From positions 3,658,001 through 3,722,000 of the forward strand of contig OZ241358.1 of the NCBI GenBank assembly GCA_965200465.1: DNA of 64,000 bases, given 5' to 3'. The notes under the pieces were generated by a model. The model was not told the origin of the DNA. It was given only the letters and a program-made list of their open reading frames with translations, and ran no database searches. Shown here piece by piece: positions 36,055-45,903 of the stretch. Source of the DNA: Azophilus sp965200465 (lineage in GTDB: Bacteria; Pseudomonadota; Gammaproteobacteria; Pseudomonadales; Azotimanducaceae). Both the position numbers and the translations under genes were made by a program. Each line of letters opens with the position of its first letter. Position 1 is the first letter of the stretch.

Positions 36055-36970
36055 GCTCGGCAATCTCCAAGTTCAGAATGGTCAGCCCGGCCGCGGCGGC
36101 GGCCTCTTCAAACTCCTGCAGGCGATGCGGCGATTCGGCAAACACGGCGCCGACGTCCCCGCCGCCGGCGCCACAGGGCTTGTAGGCCAAATTATAGCGA
36201 TTGGCGCACTGTTCCGCCCGGCTGTGGGCGGCTGTGAATATGCCCAAATCCGCCGCTTCGTCAAGGCGCTTCAAGGCACTAGCATATTCCCTTAGCGCAT
36301 CGACGGACGGCGCGTCGCACAGCCGCTCGGAACGACTGCCGAGATCATCCAAGGCGCCTAGGCCGACGCGGTCCAGATAGGTGGTGAAGCGGCCAAGCTG
36401 CCGAGGGGTGCTGGCACCCTCCCCCGTCCAGAGAATGCGCCAAGCCGGCAAAGCCGGCTGCAACGGCAGGGCGCACCCGTCTTGGCAGCGCAAGGCGCCG
36501 CCGAAAAACGCCGCCGCCACGTCTATGCCGCTGCCCTGGCCGCCCTGGAAACGCCGATGCGCCTCCCGCGCCCGCCGAAAGTCCGGCGCCTCCCCCGCCA
36601 AATGGGCGCACAGGCCCTCCATGGCCACGCAAAGGGCGGCGCTGGAGCCGAGGCCGATCTTCCTGCCTTGGTGGTAAAAGGCGCTGCTGTCACAAAGAAA
36701 GGCAGCGGGGCCAACGCGCTCCCAGCCGACTGCGCCAAGCACATGCCAAGCCAGCAAGGCGGCTGGCCGGTCCTTCGGAGGATGCGTGGGCGGGCGCTCG
36801 AACTGCACGGCCGGCGCCTTGAAGCCGCGGGCGGCAAAACGATGCGTCGAACTGCTCCGTACCTCGCAGACCACTTGGCGGTTGACGGCGAGAACAGCGG
36901 CCGGAGCGCCGGCTAGAACCGCGTACTCCCCCCAAAGAACCACCTTGCCCGGAGCGCGCCCGGAAGTCAT
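36032..36970 (-). CDS. GHMP kinase, probably phosphomevalonate kinase
   Basis: A 312-residue GHMP-superfamily kinase. It opens with A-P-G-K-V-V-L-W-G-E-Y-A-V-L-A-G and has the ATP loop G-L-G-S-S-A-A near residue 120. G-Q-G-S-G-I-D-V-A follows, and the third GHMP motif is C-G-A-G-G-G-D-V-G-A. The G-E-Y-A-V-L variant and its place in the mevalonate operon fit phosphomevalonate kinase. HMG-CoA synthase and diphosphomevalonate decarboxylase are not in this window. The ATG at 36970 was chosen because upstream residues lack family similarity. Confidence 0.85.
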
Positions 36971-37239
36971 GCGTCCACGTTTCCAGTGTGCTGTCCCATA
37001 TATGTAAATGTAAGTGAGTTTTTGCGGCTCGGGACTTTTGCGGTACGGCGGACTAGGCGCCAACGACAAGGCGGGAATGGCTGCAAGGCATCTCCTGGCT
37101 GCCTGGAGCTTCGGCCCAAATCCTCTTGATGTCGTCTTTCGTGGCCTGCTCGTCCACAGGATGAATGGGCATGGCTGCTTCCTTGGGCATTCGCCGGCAG
37201 GCAGAGTAGCGCGGCGGCGTTTGGCTGGTCAATTACCTG
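36971..37239. other. Intergenic region between the mevalonate operon and phoH
   Basis: The promoter of the minus-strand mevalonate operon is expected here. A 39-codon minus-strand frame starting M-P-I-H-P-V-D-E-Q-A near 37171 may be a gene fragment but shows no known family. Confidence 0.4.
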
Positions 37240-37279
37240 AATGGGATCGCCACCTTGCGGACATTTTGAGGGGAGCGCC
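37240..37279 (+). repeat. Dispersed repeat C, copy 2
   Basis: Same-orientation partner of 11461-11500, ending GGGGAGCGCC. The 130 bases from here to phoH contain no recognised gene. Confidence 0.8.
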
Positions 37280-37409
37280 ACGCCGTGCGCGGCAAGGACG
37301 CCCCAAAAGCCTTACGGCGCAACTCTCTCGAACCCGCCTGTGTTTGACAAGCCCTGAAGCGCGGCTATGCTAGGGCCCCCAACAAGTTCGGGAGGCTTAA
37401 CCACAACCC

Positions 37410-38442
<1,033 letters not shown>

Positions 38443-38453
<11 letters not shown>

Positions 38454-38895
38454 AGTGCAGTTGGCTTCCGGCAGCGACGCCCTGCCGCCGGCGGCGGACT
38501 TTCGGCGCTGGGCGGAATGCGCCTTGGAGGGCGCCGTCGGCGAGGTTTGCGTGCGCGTGGTCGATGACGCGGAGTCCAAGGCCCTGAACCGCAAGTACCG
38601 GGGGGTGCCGGCGCCGACCAACGTGTTGAGCTTTCCCGCTGGGGATTTCCCCGCCGCTGGCATGTCGGGCGGGACCGCGCCCCTGGGCGACGTGGTGGTC
38701 TGCGCCCCGGTTGTGGAGGCGGAGGCTCGCCGGCAGGCCAAGAACTTGGCCGGCCACTATGCGCACATGGTGGTGCATGGCGTCCTGCATCTGCGCGGCC
38801 ATGACCATCAGAGGCGCCGGGAGGCGCAGGAGATGGAGCATTTGGAGGCCGTCATCCTCAGCAAACTGGGGGTGGCCGCCCCTTGGCCGCCGTGA
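38443..38895 (+). CDS. ybeY: rRNA maturation endoribonuclease YbeY
   Basis: A 150-residue single-domain metal-dependent RNase that matures 16S rRNA 3' ends and takes part in 70S quality control. The zinc signature H-G-V-L-H-L-R-G-H-D-H lies near residues 109-119, and the earlier T-N-V-L-S-F-P motif is conserved. The ATG at 38443 gives the standard N terminus. It overlaps phoH and corC, indicating tight coupling. Confidence 0.96.
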
Positions 38896-39752
38896 GCGCC
38901 GCCCAACAACCCGCCGCCGAACCGCGCACCAGCCTGCGCGAGTGGCTGGTCGATCTGTTCAGCGGCCAGCCGGAGGATCGGGCCGAGTTGAAGGAGATGC
39001 TGCACACCGCAGCGCAACGCAACCTGATGGACGACGAGGCGCTCAACATCAGCCTCGGCGCCCTGCAGATCGCCGACATGCAGGCACGGGACATCATGGT
39101 GCCGCGCTCTCAATTGGTGTGCCTGCAGGCCGGTAAGCCCTTTGACGAGCTGCTGCAGGTGATCATCGAGTCCCGGCACTCCCGCTTTCCAGTGTTTGCC
39201 GATGACCTGGACGACATCAAGGGCATCCTGCACGCCAAAGACCTGCTGCCGATGCTGCACAACGCCAAGGGGCAGCCCGGCAGGGCGGACTTCGACCTCA
39301 AGGACTGCATTCGCCCGGCCCACGTCATTCCGGAAAGCAAGCGGCTGAACGTGCTGCTGCGTGAGTTCCGGGAGGCGCGCAACCACATGGCGGTGGTGGT
39401 GGACGAATACGGACACGTCAGCGGCGTGGCCACCATTGAGGATGTGCTTGAGCAGATCGTCGGTGAAATCGAGGATGAGCACGACATTGACGAGGACAGC
39501 CTCATCAGCCGCCTTGACGACGGCGCCTGCAACGTCAAGGCGACCACCCCCATTGAGGACTTCAACGCCTACTTTGGCGTCAACTTGGCGGAGAACGGCT
39601 TTGACACCATCGGCGGCGTGGTGCTGAACGCCTTTGGCCGCATGCCAAGCCGCGGCGAAACCATCGCCATCGGCGCCCTGAACTTTGAAGTCCTTGCCGC
39701 CGAGTCCCGCCGCCTGCGGCTTTTGCGGGTGTCCGGCGACGCTTTGACTTAG
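38892..39752 (+). CDS. corC: CorC/HlyC-family transporter-associated protein with CBS pair
   Basis: A 286-residue cytoplasmic protein linked to magnesium/cobalt efflux. It has two CBS domains (about residues 60-180; M-V-P-R-S-Q near 70 and M-A-V-V-V-D-E-Y-G-H-V-S-G-V-A near 167). A C-terminal CorC_HlyC domain follows (about 200-280). The GTG at 38892 overlaps the ybeY stop (GTGA); a TTG nine bases upstream is an alternative. There are no membrane segments. Confidence 0.93.
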   Translation: MSAAQQPAAEPRTSLREWLVDLFSGQPEDRAELKEMLHTAAQRNLMDDEALNISLGALQIADMQARDIMVPRSQLVCLQAGKPFDELLQVIIESRHSRFPVFADDLDDIKGILHAKDLLPMLHNAKGQPGRADFDLKDCIRPAHVIPESKRLNVLLREFREARNHMAVVVDEYGHVSGVATIEDVLEQIVGEIEDEHDIDEDSLISRLDDGACNVKATTPIEDFNAYFGVNLAENGFDTIGGVVLNAFGRMPSRGETIAIGALNFEVLAAESRRLRLLRVSGDALT

Positions 39753-39767
39753 TGGGAGGGGGCATTT

Positions 39768-41483
39768 GTGCAGGTGCCCCGGCTGAAGGGGCTTGCCCTT
39801 GCGGCGGTTTTGGGGGCTTTGCTGCCGCTTAGCTTGGCGCCCTTTGGTTGGTGGCCGTTGGGGGTTGTCTCCGTAGGCGGGTGGTTTTGGCTGCTGGACC
39901 GTTCGGCGGCGGGGGCGGCGGGGCTGGGTTTTGCCTATGGCGTTGGCAAATACGGCGCTGGGGTAAGCTGGGTCTATGTCAGCATTCACCTCTACGGCGG
40001 CGCCCCGCCTTGGCTGGCCGGCTTGCTGGTGCTGCTGTTCGTCTGCGGCTTGGCGCTTTTCACGCTGCTGCAAGGCTGGGTTTACGGCCTGCTGAGGGTG
40101 CCCCTGAACCTGTTGGGGGAACCTGGGCAAGGCGGTGCAACCGCCTCGCTGGACGCGCCAAGGAAGGCAATGCGGACGGCGCCCAAGAGCTGGCGGACGG
40201 CGTTGTTCAACGCTTGGCTGTTCGCCGCCGTCTGGGTGTTGTTTGAATGGCTGCTCACTTGGTTTCTCAGCGGCTTCCCTTGGCTCTACCTCGGCTACGG
40301 CCATTTGCAAACGCCGCTGGCCAACCTGCTGCCGGTGGGCGGCGTCAGCTTGGCCAGCTTGGGGGTGGCGGCCACCGCCGCCTTTCTGCTGCTGGCCTTG
40401 CTGCCAGGGGCCAGCCGCACCCTCCGGGCGGCGGCCTTGGCCATCGGCGCGGCGCCTTGGCTGCTTGGCGCGGCCTTGTCCGCCGTGCAATGGGTCAGGC
40501 CGGTGGGGGAGCGCTCCGCCGCCTTGGTGCAGGGCAATGTCGATCAAGCGGTGAAATGGCTGCCGGAGAGTCGGGAACCCATCATTCAGCGTTACCTGGA
40601 TTTGAGCGAACCCTACTGGGGCGGACCTGCTCATGCGGGGGATGTCCCCTCGCGCACCCCGGCTGAGGGGTCCTTTCATGCGAGGGGTTCCCCCTCGCGC
40701 TCCCCGGCTGAAGGCTCCTTGATCATCTGGCCGGAGGCCGCCATCACTCTGTTTGAGCATGAGGCTGAGGGTCTGCTGGAGCGCTTGGCGCGGCGTGGCG
40801 AGCAATCCGGCGCCGCCTTGGTGCTGGGCCTTCCCCGTTTGGAGGCCCAATCGGAGAGCGCCGGGAGGCATTCCCCGCATGCAAGCGCCTACCGCTTTCA
40901 GAATGCGGCCTTGGCGCTCGGCGCCGGCGAGGGGCGCTACATAAAGCGCCGCTTGGTGCCTTTCGGCGAATACGTGCCCTTGGAGGGGCTGCTGCGCGGC
41001 CTGATCGAATTCTTCGACCTGCCCATGTCCCGCAGCGCCCCAGGGCCTTGGCGTCAACCCCCGCTGCAAGTCGGAGCGGACGCCGCCGCCCTGGCCATCT
41101 GCTATGAAGTTGCCTATCCAAACCTCATGCGCGGCGCCGCGGCGAACGCCGACCTGCTCATCACCATCACCAACGACACTTGGTTCGGGCGCAGCATCGG
41201 CCCCTTGCAGCACCTGCAGATAGCCCAGGCCCGCGCCTTGGAGAACGGCCGCTGGCTGCTGCGCGCCGCCAACAGCGGCGTCACCGCCATCGTGGATCAC
41301 CGAGGCCGCATCCAGGCCCGCCTGCCGCAATTTGAGCGGGGGGTTCTGGCCGGCCGCTTCCAAGCGATGGCCGGCCGCACCCCTTACAGCCGCTTTGGGG
41401 ACGCTTGGCTCATCGCCCTGTGCGCCGCCACCCTACTGCCCGCCGCCTGGAAGCGCCGCTATCCGGCCTCTCATGCAAGGTGA
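39768..41483 (+). CDS. lnt: Apolipoprotein N-acyltransferase
   Basis: A 571-residue inner-membrane enzyme that adds the third acyl chain to lipoproteins. Six or more hydrophobic segments fill residues 1-250 and a nitrilase-like domain follows. The catalytic triad is visible: Glu in I-I-W-P-E-A-A-I, Lys in Y-I-K-R-R-L-V-P-F-G-E-Y and Cys in A-I-C-Y-E-V-A-Y. An insertion of 30 residues made of two repeats (S/P/A/G/R-rich, about residues 288-317) sits between L-S-E-P-Y-W-G and the catalytic Glu. Homologues lack this, as far as I know. A GTG start is used. Confidence 0.95.
   Translation: MQVPRLKGLALAAVLGALLPLSLAPFGWWPLGVVSVGGWFWLLDRSAAGAAGLGFAYGVGKYGAGVSWVYVSIHLYGGAPPWLAGLLVLLFVCGLALFTLLQGWVYGLLRVPLNLLGEPGQGGATASLDAPRKAMRTAPKSWRTALFNAWLFAAVWVLFEWLLTWFLSGFPWLYLGYGHLQTPLANLLPVGGVSLASLGVAATAAFLLLALLPGASRTLRAAALAIGAAPWLLGAALSAVQWVRPVGERSAALVQGNVDQAVKWLPESREPIIQRYLDLSEPYWGGPAHAGDVPSRTPAEGSFHARGSPSRSPAEGSLIIWPEAAITLFEHEAEGLLERLARRGEQSGAALVLGLPRLEAQSESAGRHSPHASAYRFQNAALALGAGEGRYIKRRLVPFGEYVPLEGLLRGLIEFFDLPMSRSAPGPWRQPPLQVGADAAALAICYEVAYPNLMRGAAANADLLITITNDTWFGRSIGPLQHLQIAQARALENGRWLLRAANSGVTAIVDHRGRIQARLPQFERGVLAGRFQAMAGRTPYSRFGDAWLIALCAATLLPAAWKRRYPASHAR
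40631..40720 (+). repeat. Two tandem 45-bp palindromic units inserted in frame in lnt
   Basis: Units 40631-40675 and 40676-40720 both start TCATGCG and end in TCCTT. Each contains a near-perfect inverted repeat (for example GCGAGGGG/CCCCTCGC). The 90 bases keep the lnt frame open. Confidence 0.85.
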
Positions 41484-41514
41484 TATCGTTGCGTTTTCGC
41501 CAGCCTGCGCCGCC

Positions 41515-43971
41515 ATGACCAACCAAGCAAATCGCTACAACCCCGAAGCTGTGGAGCGCAAGTGGCGCGAGCGTTGGGAGAGGGACGGCGTCAACCGCAT
41601 GACCGATGCGGACTTGCAGAACGCCAGGGACCCCTACTACAACCTGATGATGTTCCCCTATCCGTCCGCCGAGGGGCTGCACATCGGCAACATCTACGCC
41701 TACACCGGCGCCGACGTGAACGGGCGCTACTGGCGGCTGCGCGGCAAGGATGTGTTCGAGCCCATCGGCTTTGACGCCTTCGGCATCCACTCGGAGAACC
41801 ATGCGCTCAAGGTGGGCGGCAACCCCAACGACCTGATCCCTAGGAACATCGAGAACTTCACCCGCATGCTCAAGCGCTTCGGCGGCATGTTCGACTGGAG
41901 CCACGCGGTCGATACCACCCACGTCAGCTACTACCGCTGGACGCAGTGGGTGTTCCTGCAGCTCCATCGAGGTGGCTTGGTGGAGCGGCGCGAGGCGCCG
42001 GTGAACTGGTGCCCCTCCTGCAAGACGGTGCTGGCTAACGAGCAGGTCTTGAGCGGCCTGTGCGAGCGTTGCGAGTCCGCCGTGGAGACGCGGCAACTGC
42101 CGCAGTGGTTCTTCAAGATCACGAAGTACGCCGAAAAACTGCTGAACAACCTGCAGGAGATCGACTGGTCGGAAGCCACCAAGAAGGCGCAGGCCAACTG
42201 GATTGGGCGCAGCGAAGGCGCGGAGGTGCGCTTTCCCATCGCCGACGGCGGGGCGAGCGCCGCCGTCCGCGTGTTCACCACTAGGCCGGACACCCTGTTC
42301 GGCGCCACCTACATGGTGCTGGCGCCGGAGCATCCCTTGGTCGATGCGCTCACCGCTCCGGCCCAACGCCAAGCCGTGGCGTCCTACCGCGCCGCCGTCG
42401 CCGCCCGGGATCTGGTGGAGCGGCAGAAGGTGGACAAGGAGAAAACCGGCGTCTTCACCGGCGGCCATGCGATCAACCCGGCCAACGGCGCCCGCATCCC
42501 GGTGTGGATTGCGGACTATGTGCTGATGGGCTATGGCACCGGCGCCATCATGGCCGTGCCGGGCCACGACCAGCGGGACTTCGAGTTCGCCAACGCCTTT
42601 GACTTGCCGGTGCTGCGGGTCATCGCCGGCCCCGGCGAAGACGCCGCCACCCCGTTGGCGGAGGCCTACGCCGGTGACGGCGTTCTGGTGAATTCCGGCC
42701 CGTTCGACAGGTTGCCGGTGGAGCAAGCCAAACAGGCCATCGTTCGGCAACTGGCGGCGGACGGCAGCGCCACGCCCCAAACCAACTACCGCCTGCGCGA
42801 TTGGTGCGTCTCCCGCCAGCGCTATTGGGGGCCGCCCATTCCCATCATCCACTGCGGGGACTGCGGCCCGGTGCCGGTGCCGGAGCGGGACCTGCCCGTT
42901 GCGCTGCCCTATTTGGATGACTTCCGCCCGGACGACAGCGGCCAAAGCCCGTTGGCCCGGGCCGAGGCTTGGCGCCGCGCCCCCTGCCCAGCCTGCGGCA
43001 AGGAGGCGCAGCGGGAAACGGACGTCACGGACAACTTCCTGTGCAGCGGCTGGTACTTTCTGCGCTACCCCTCCGCCGGTCGGGACGACGCGGCCATGAA
43101 CCCGCAGCTCACCGCCAAGTGGCTGCCGGTGGACTCCTACATCGGCGGCAACGAGCACGCCGTGCTGCACCTGATGTACGCCCGCTTCCTAACCATGGCC
43201 CTGCACGACTTGGGCCTGATCGGCTTTGACGAACCCTTCCGCCGCTTCCGCGCCCACGGCCTGCTCATTCGGGAGGGGCGCAAGATGTCCAAGAGCAAGG
43301 GCAACGTCATCGTGCCGGACGCCATCATTGATGAGTACGGGGCGGACGCCATGCGCCTCTACCTCATGTTTCTAGGCGCCTACGAACAGGGCGGGGACTA
43401 CCGGGGCGCCGGCATTCAGGGGCCATACGGGTTCCTCAATCGGCTGTGGCAGAGCGTTGCCGAAGCGGTTGCGGCCGAGGACGCGGATGCGCCCCCGGCG
43501 CCGGAGGTGGAGCGGGCCTTGCACCGCACCATCAAGCAGGTCACCGAGCAGGTGGCGGATCTTCAATTTAACACCGCCATCGCCGCCATGATGGAGTACA
43601 TGAACCTGGTTCGCGCCGACGGCCGGCGGCCGCGGATTGCGGAACTTCAGCCCTTGGTGGTGATGGTGGCGCCGTTCGCGCCGCACGTCGCCGAGGAACT
43701 GCACGAGCGTTTGGGCTTTCAGGAAAGCCTGTTCGCTGCCGCCGGCTGGCCGAGCTTCGACCCCGCCAAGCTGGTGGATGCAACCGTGAACATCGCCGTG
43801 CAGGTGAACGGCAAGGTGCGCGGCCAAGTGCAAGTGCCCGCCGAAACCGAAGAGGACGGCGTGCGTGCGGCCGCCGAGCGGCAAAGCAACGTGGCCCGCC
43901 ATTTGGCCGGCAAGCGCATCCGCAAGGTGATCTACGTCCCTAGGAAACTGCTCAATCTGGTGGCTGCGTGA
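41515..43971 (+). CDS. leuS: Leucyl-tRNA synthetase
   Basis: An 818-residue class I aminoacyl-tRNA synthetase charging tRNA-Leu. The HIGH-type motif is G-L-H-I-G-N near residue 57 and the KMSKS motif is K-M-S-K-S-K-G-N near 590. A CP1 editing domain lies between them (T-R-P-D-T-L-F-G-A-T). Cys-rich zinc-binding segments occur (C-P-S-C...C-E-R-C and C-P-A-C). The ATG at 41515 was chosen over an upstream frame that overlaps lnt. The stop overlaps lptE by four bases. Confidence 0.97.
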   Translation: MTNQANRYNPEAVERKWRERWERDGVNRMTDADLQNARDPYYNLMMFPYPSAEGLHIGNIYAYTGADVNGRYWRLRGKDVFEPIGFDAFGIHSENHALKVGGNPNDLIPRNIENFTRMLKRFGGMFDWSHAVDTTHVSYYRWTQWVFLQLHRGGLVERREAPVNWCPSCKTVLANEQVLSGLCERCESAVETRQLPQWFFKITKYAEKLLNNLQEIDWSEATKKAQANWIGRSEGAEVRFPIADGGASAAVRVFTTRPDTLFGATYMVLAPEHPLVDALTAPAQRQAVASYRAAVAARDLVERQKVDKEKTGVFTGGHAINPANGARIPVWIADYVLMGYGTGAIMAVPGHDQRDFEFANAFDLPVLRVIAGPGEDAATPLAEAYAGDGVLVNSGPFDRLPVEQAKQAIVRQLAADGSATPQTNYRLRDWCVSRQRYWGPPIPIIHCGDCGPVPVPERDLPVALPYLDDFRPDDSGQSPLARAEAWRRAPCPACGKEAQRETDVTDNFLCSGWYFLRYPSAGRDDAAMNPQLTAKWLPVDSYIGGNEHAVLHLMYARFLTMALHDLGLIGFDEPFRRFRAHGLLIREGRKMSKSKGNVIVPDAIIDEYGADAMRLYLMFLGAYEQGGDYRGAGIQGPYGFLNRLWQSVAEAVAAEDADAPPAPEVERALHRTIKQVTEQVADLQFNTAIAAMMEYMNLVRADGRRPRIAELQPLVVMVAPFAPHVAEELHERLGFQESLFAAAGWPSFDPAKLVDATVNIAVQVNGKVRGQVQVPAETEEDGVRAAAERQSNVARHLAGKRIRKVIYVPRKLLNLVAA

Positions 43972-44471
43972 GAGCCTTGTCGATCTTGGCCCTAGCCGCC
44001 TGCTTGGCGGCGGGCTGCGGCTTCCAGCTGCGCACTTGGGACTGGGCCGGCATGGATTTGTCCATTCACGTCCGCGCCGACGCGGCGAGCGCATTGGCGG
44101 CGCCCTTGCGCCGTGCATTGAGCCAAGCGGGGGCGACGGTCAGCGCTAAGACCGCCGACGCCGACATAGTCATCCGCCTCCTCAACGAGCGGCGCACCCG
44201 CCGCATCGCCTCAGTGGTCGCCGGCACCAGGGCGGCGGAGTACGAGCTGGTGGCCGGCGTTCAGTACGCCATCCACGCCGGCAAGGCGGAATTGGTTGCG
44301 CCGCGCTGGGCGGAAGCCTCCCGAGTGTTCAGCATCGACCGCACCAGCCTGACCGGCAGCAGCGAGGAACAGGCGCTGATCGAGGACGAGCTGCGGGCCG
44401 ACTTGCTGCAGCATGTCCTGCGCAGCCTGAACGCGGCGGTGGCTGCCCGGCTTGCCGCGGATGCAGCTTAA
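43968..44471 (+). CDS. lptE: LPS-assembly lipoprotein LptE
   Basis: A 167-residue outer-membrane lipoprotein that plugs LptD during LPS export. A lipobox L-A-A-G-C lies at about residues 13-17, followed by G-F-Q-L-R, a family hallmark. The rest has the mixed alpha/beta character of LptE. The GTG start overlaps the leuS stop. Its place between leuS and holA is the standard gammaproteobacterial arrangement. Confidence 0.93.
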   Translation: MRALSILALAACLAAGCGFQLRTWDWAGMDLSIHVRADAASALAAPLRRALSQAGATVSAKTADADIVIRLLNERRTRRIASVVAGTRAAEYELVAGVQYAIHAGKAELVAPRWAEASRVFSIDRTSLTGSSEEQALIEDELRADLLQHVLRSLNAAVAARLAADAA

Positions 44472-45462
44472 GCCTGAAAACCTAGCGGCCAAGCTGGCTG
44501 GGAGCTTGGCGCCCATCTACCTAGTGGCCGGCGACGAGACCTTGCTGGTCGAGGAAGCCTGCGACGCCATCCTGAGCGCCGCCCGCCGCCAAGGCTACTC
44601 CGAGCGCCGGGTGATGCATGTGGAGCCCGGCTTCAATTGGGGCGAGCTGGCCGGGGAGGCCGCCAGCCAGTCCCTGTTCGCCGAACGCCGGATCATCGAT
44701 TTGCGCCCGCCGGCCAACAAGTTCGACCGAAAGGCGTCCGAAGCCTTGCGGGCCTACGCTGCGAAACCGCCGGAGGATGTGCTTTTGCTGATTCGCACGG
44801 GCCGCTTGGACGGCCGGCAACGCTCCAGCGCTTGGTTCAAGGCCATCGACAAGGCCGGCGCCGCGGTGCTGGTTTGGCCCGTGGGCGTCCGCGAGCTGCC
44901 GCAGTGGTTGGCGGCTAGGCTGCGCAGCGCCGGCTTGCAGCTTGACCGGGAAGCCTTCGCCTACCTGCGCGAGCGGGTGGAGGGCAACCTGCTGGCGGCG
45001 GTTCAGGAAATCGGGAAAATCAAGCTGCTCGACCTGCCGCAGCCCATTGACGCCGCCGCCGTCGCCGCCGCGGTGGAGGATGTTTCCCACTACGACGCCT
45101 TTGAGTTGATCGACGCCGCCTTCGCCGGAGACGCCAAGCGGGTGCGCCGCGTGTTGCGCACGCTGCGTGAGGAGGGGGTTGCGGTCATGGCCGTCCTGAG
45201 CGCCTTCGCCAGCCAACTGCGGCGCGTCGAATCCGGCGCTTGGATGCCCAGCCACCGCCGGTCATTGGCGGCCCGCTTCCAGAGAAGGGCCGGCGGCGTT
45301 GAGACCGTGCTGGCGGAGCTGGCCCTGATCGACCAGCAGGTGAAGGGCGTGGTTTTTGGCGATCCTTGGCTGTCCCTGGAGCGCCTGCTGCTGCGTCACT
45401 GCGGAGTCGGCGTTACCCGCTTTGAGGACGAATGGCGCTATTTGCAGCGCTCGGACTTGTAG
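44461..45462 (+). CDS. holA: DNA polymerase III delta subunit
   Basis: A 333-residue clamp-loader subunit that opens the sliding clamp. It starts M-Q-L-K-P-E-N-L-A, followed by P-I-Y-L-V-A-G-D-E-T-L-L-V-E-E-A, typical of HolA. The family pattern continues through W-P and a helical C-terminal collar domain. The ATG at 44461 overlaps the lptE stop by 11 bases. Confidence 0.95.
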   Translation: MQLKPENLAAKLAGSLAPIYLVAGDETLLVEEACDAILSAARRQGYSERRVMHVEPGFNWGELAGEAASQSLFAERRIIDLRPPANKFDRKASEALRAYAAKPPEDVLLLIRTGRLDGRQRSSAWFKAIDKAGAAVLVWPVGVRELPQWLAARLRSAGLQLDREAFAYLRERVEGNLLAAVQEIGKIKLLDLPQPIDAAAVAAAVEDVSHYDAFELIDAAFAGDAKRVRRVLRTLREEGVAVMAVLSAFASQLRRVESGAWMPSHRRSLAARFQRRAGGVETVLAELALIDQQVKGVVFGDPWLSLERLLLRHCGVGVTRFEDEWRYLQRSDL

Positions 45463-45472
45463 ATTGGCCGGC

Positions 45473-45727
45473 TTAGCCTTGCTCCCCGGGCGGTTCGGCG
45501 GCAACCGTTGGCCTAGCGCTTCCCAAGCCCACCGCTTCGGCGAAGCCTTCCCGAAAGCCCAAAAGGCGAGCTTGGCCCTGTTCGAGCGCCAGCAAGCGGG
45601 CGTTGATTGCCCGGAGTTCGGTTCGAAATTCGCTTCGCAGGGACGCGAAAGCGCCGATAATCAACCCAGCCAACGTTAGGGCGACGGCGGCGAGAGCGAT
45701 GAGAATGTTGATGGTCGTCGTGTCCAT
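45473..45727 (-). CDS. Small single-pass membrane protein with coiled-coil tail
   Basis: An 84-residue protein. Residues 5-27 are a clear membrane segment (I-N-I-L-I-A-L-A-A-V-A-L-T-L). A charged amphipathic helix follows (R-S-E-F-R-T-E-L-R-A-I-N-A-R-L), then a G-x-R-E-G-F-A-E-A motif and a disordered end. The internal ATG at 45727 was preferred because a longer start would put a charged extension before the membrane segment. Two other proteins of the same layout occur at 56637 and 60976. Function unknown. Confidence 0.65.
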   Translation of the reverse strand: MDTTTINILIALAAVALTLAGLIIGAFASLRSEFRTELRAINARLLALEQGQARLLGFREGFAEAVGLGSARPTVAAEPPGEQG

Positions 45728-45850
45728 GTGAGCCACTATAGGCCCCCACTCCACCGAAGTCCGTAGGTTTTTGCCTACATTGTTGTGGGAAACCCCAAGC
45801 CCCGCCAGCCTGCGGGCCGGATGCCTGTGGCCCTAAGGGGTCGCTGGCCG

Positions 45851-45880
45851 CGGGCCGGGCGATCCTTATCCGGGGATTGC
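45851..45880 (+). repeat. Dispersed repeat A, copy 2
   Basis: Shares the GATCCTTATCCGGGGATT core with copies near 15.9, 47.1 and 61.7 kb. With the inverted copy at 47092-47123 it brackets the class III alcohol dehydrogenase gene. Confidence 0.85.
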
Positions 45881-45903
45881 GGCCTCTTGCCGCCTGCCCC
45901 CGG

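Noticed and set aside
38808..41363. 851-codon minus-strand open frame across ybeY, corC and lnt
   Set aside because: Antisense to three conserved genes; composition and lack of motifs show a shadow frame.
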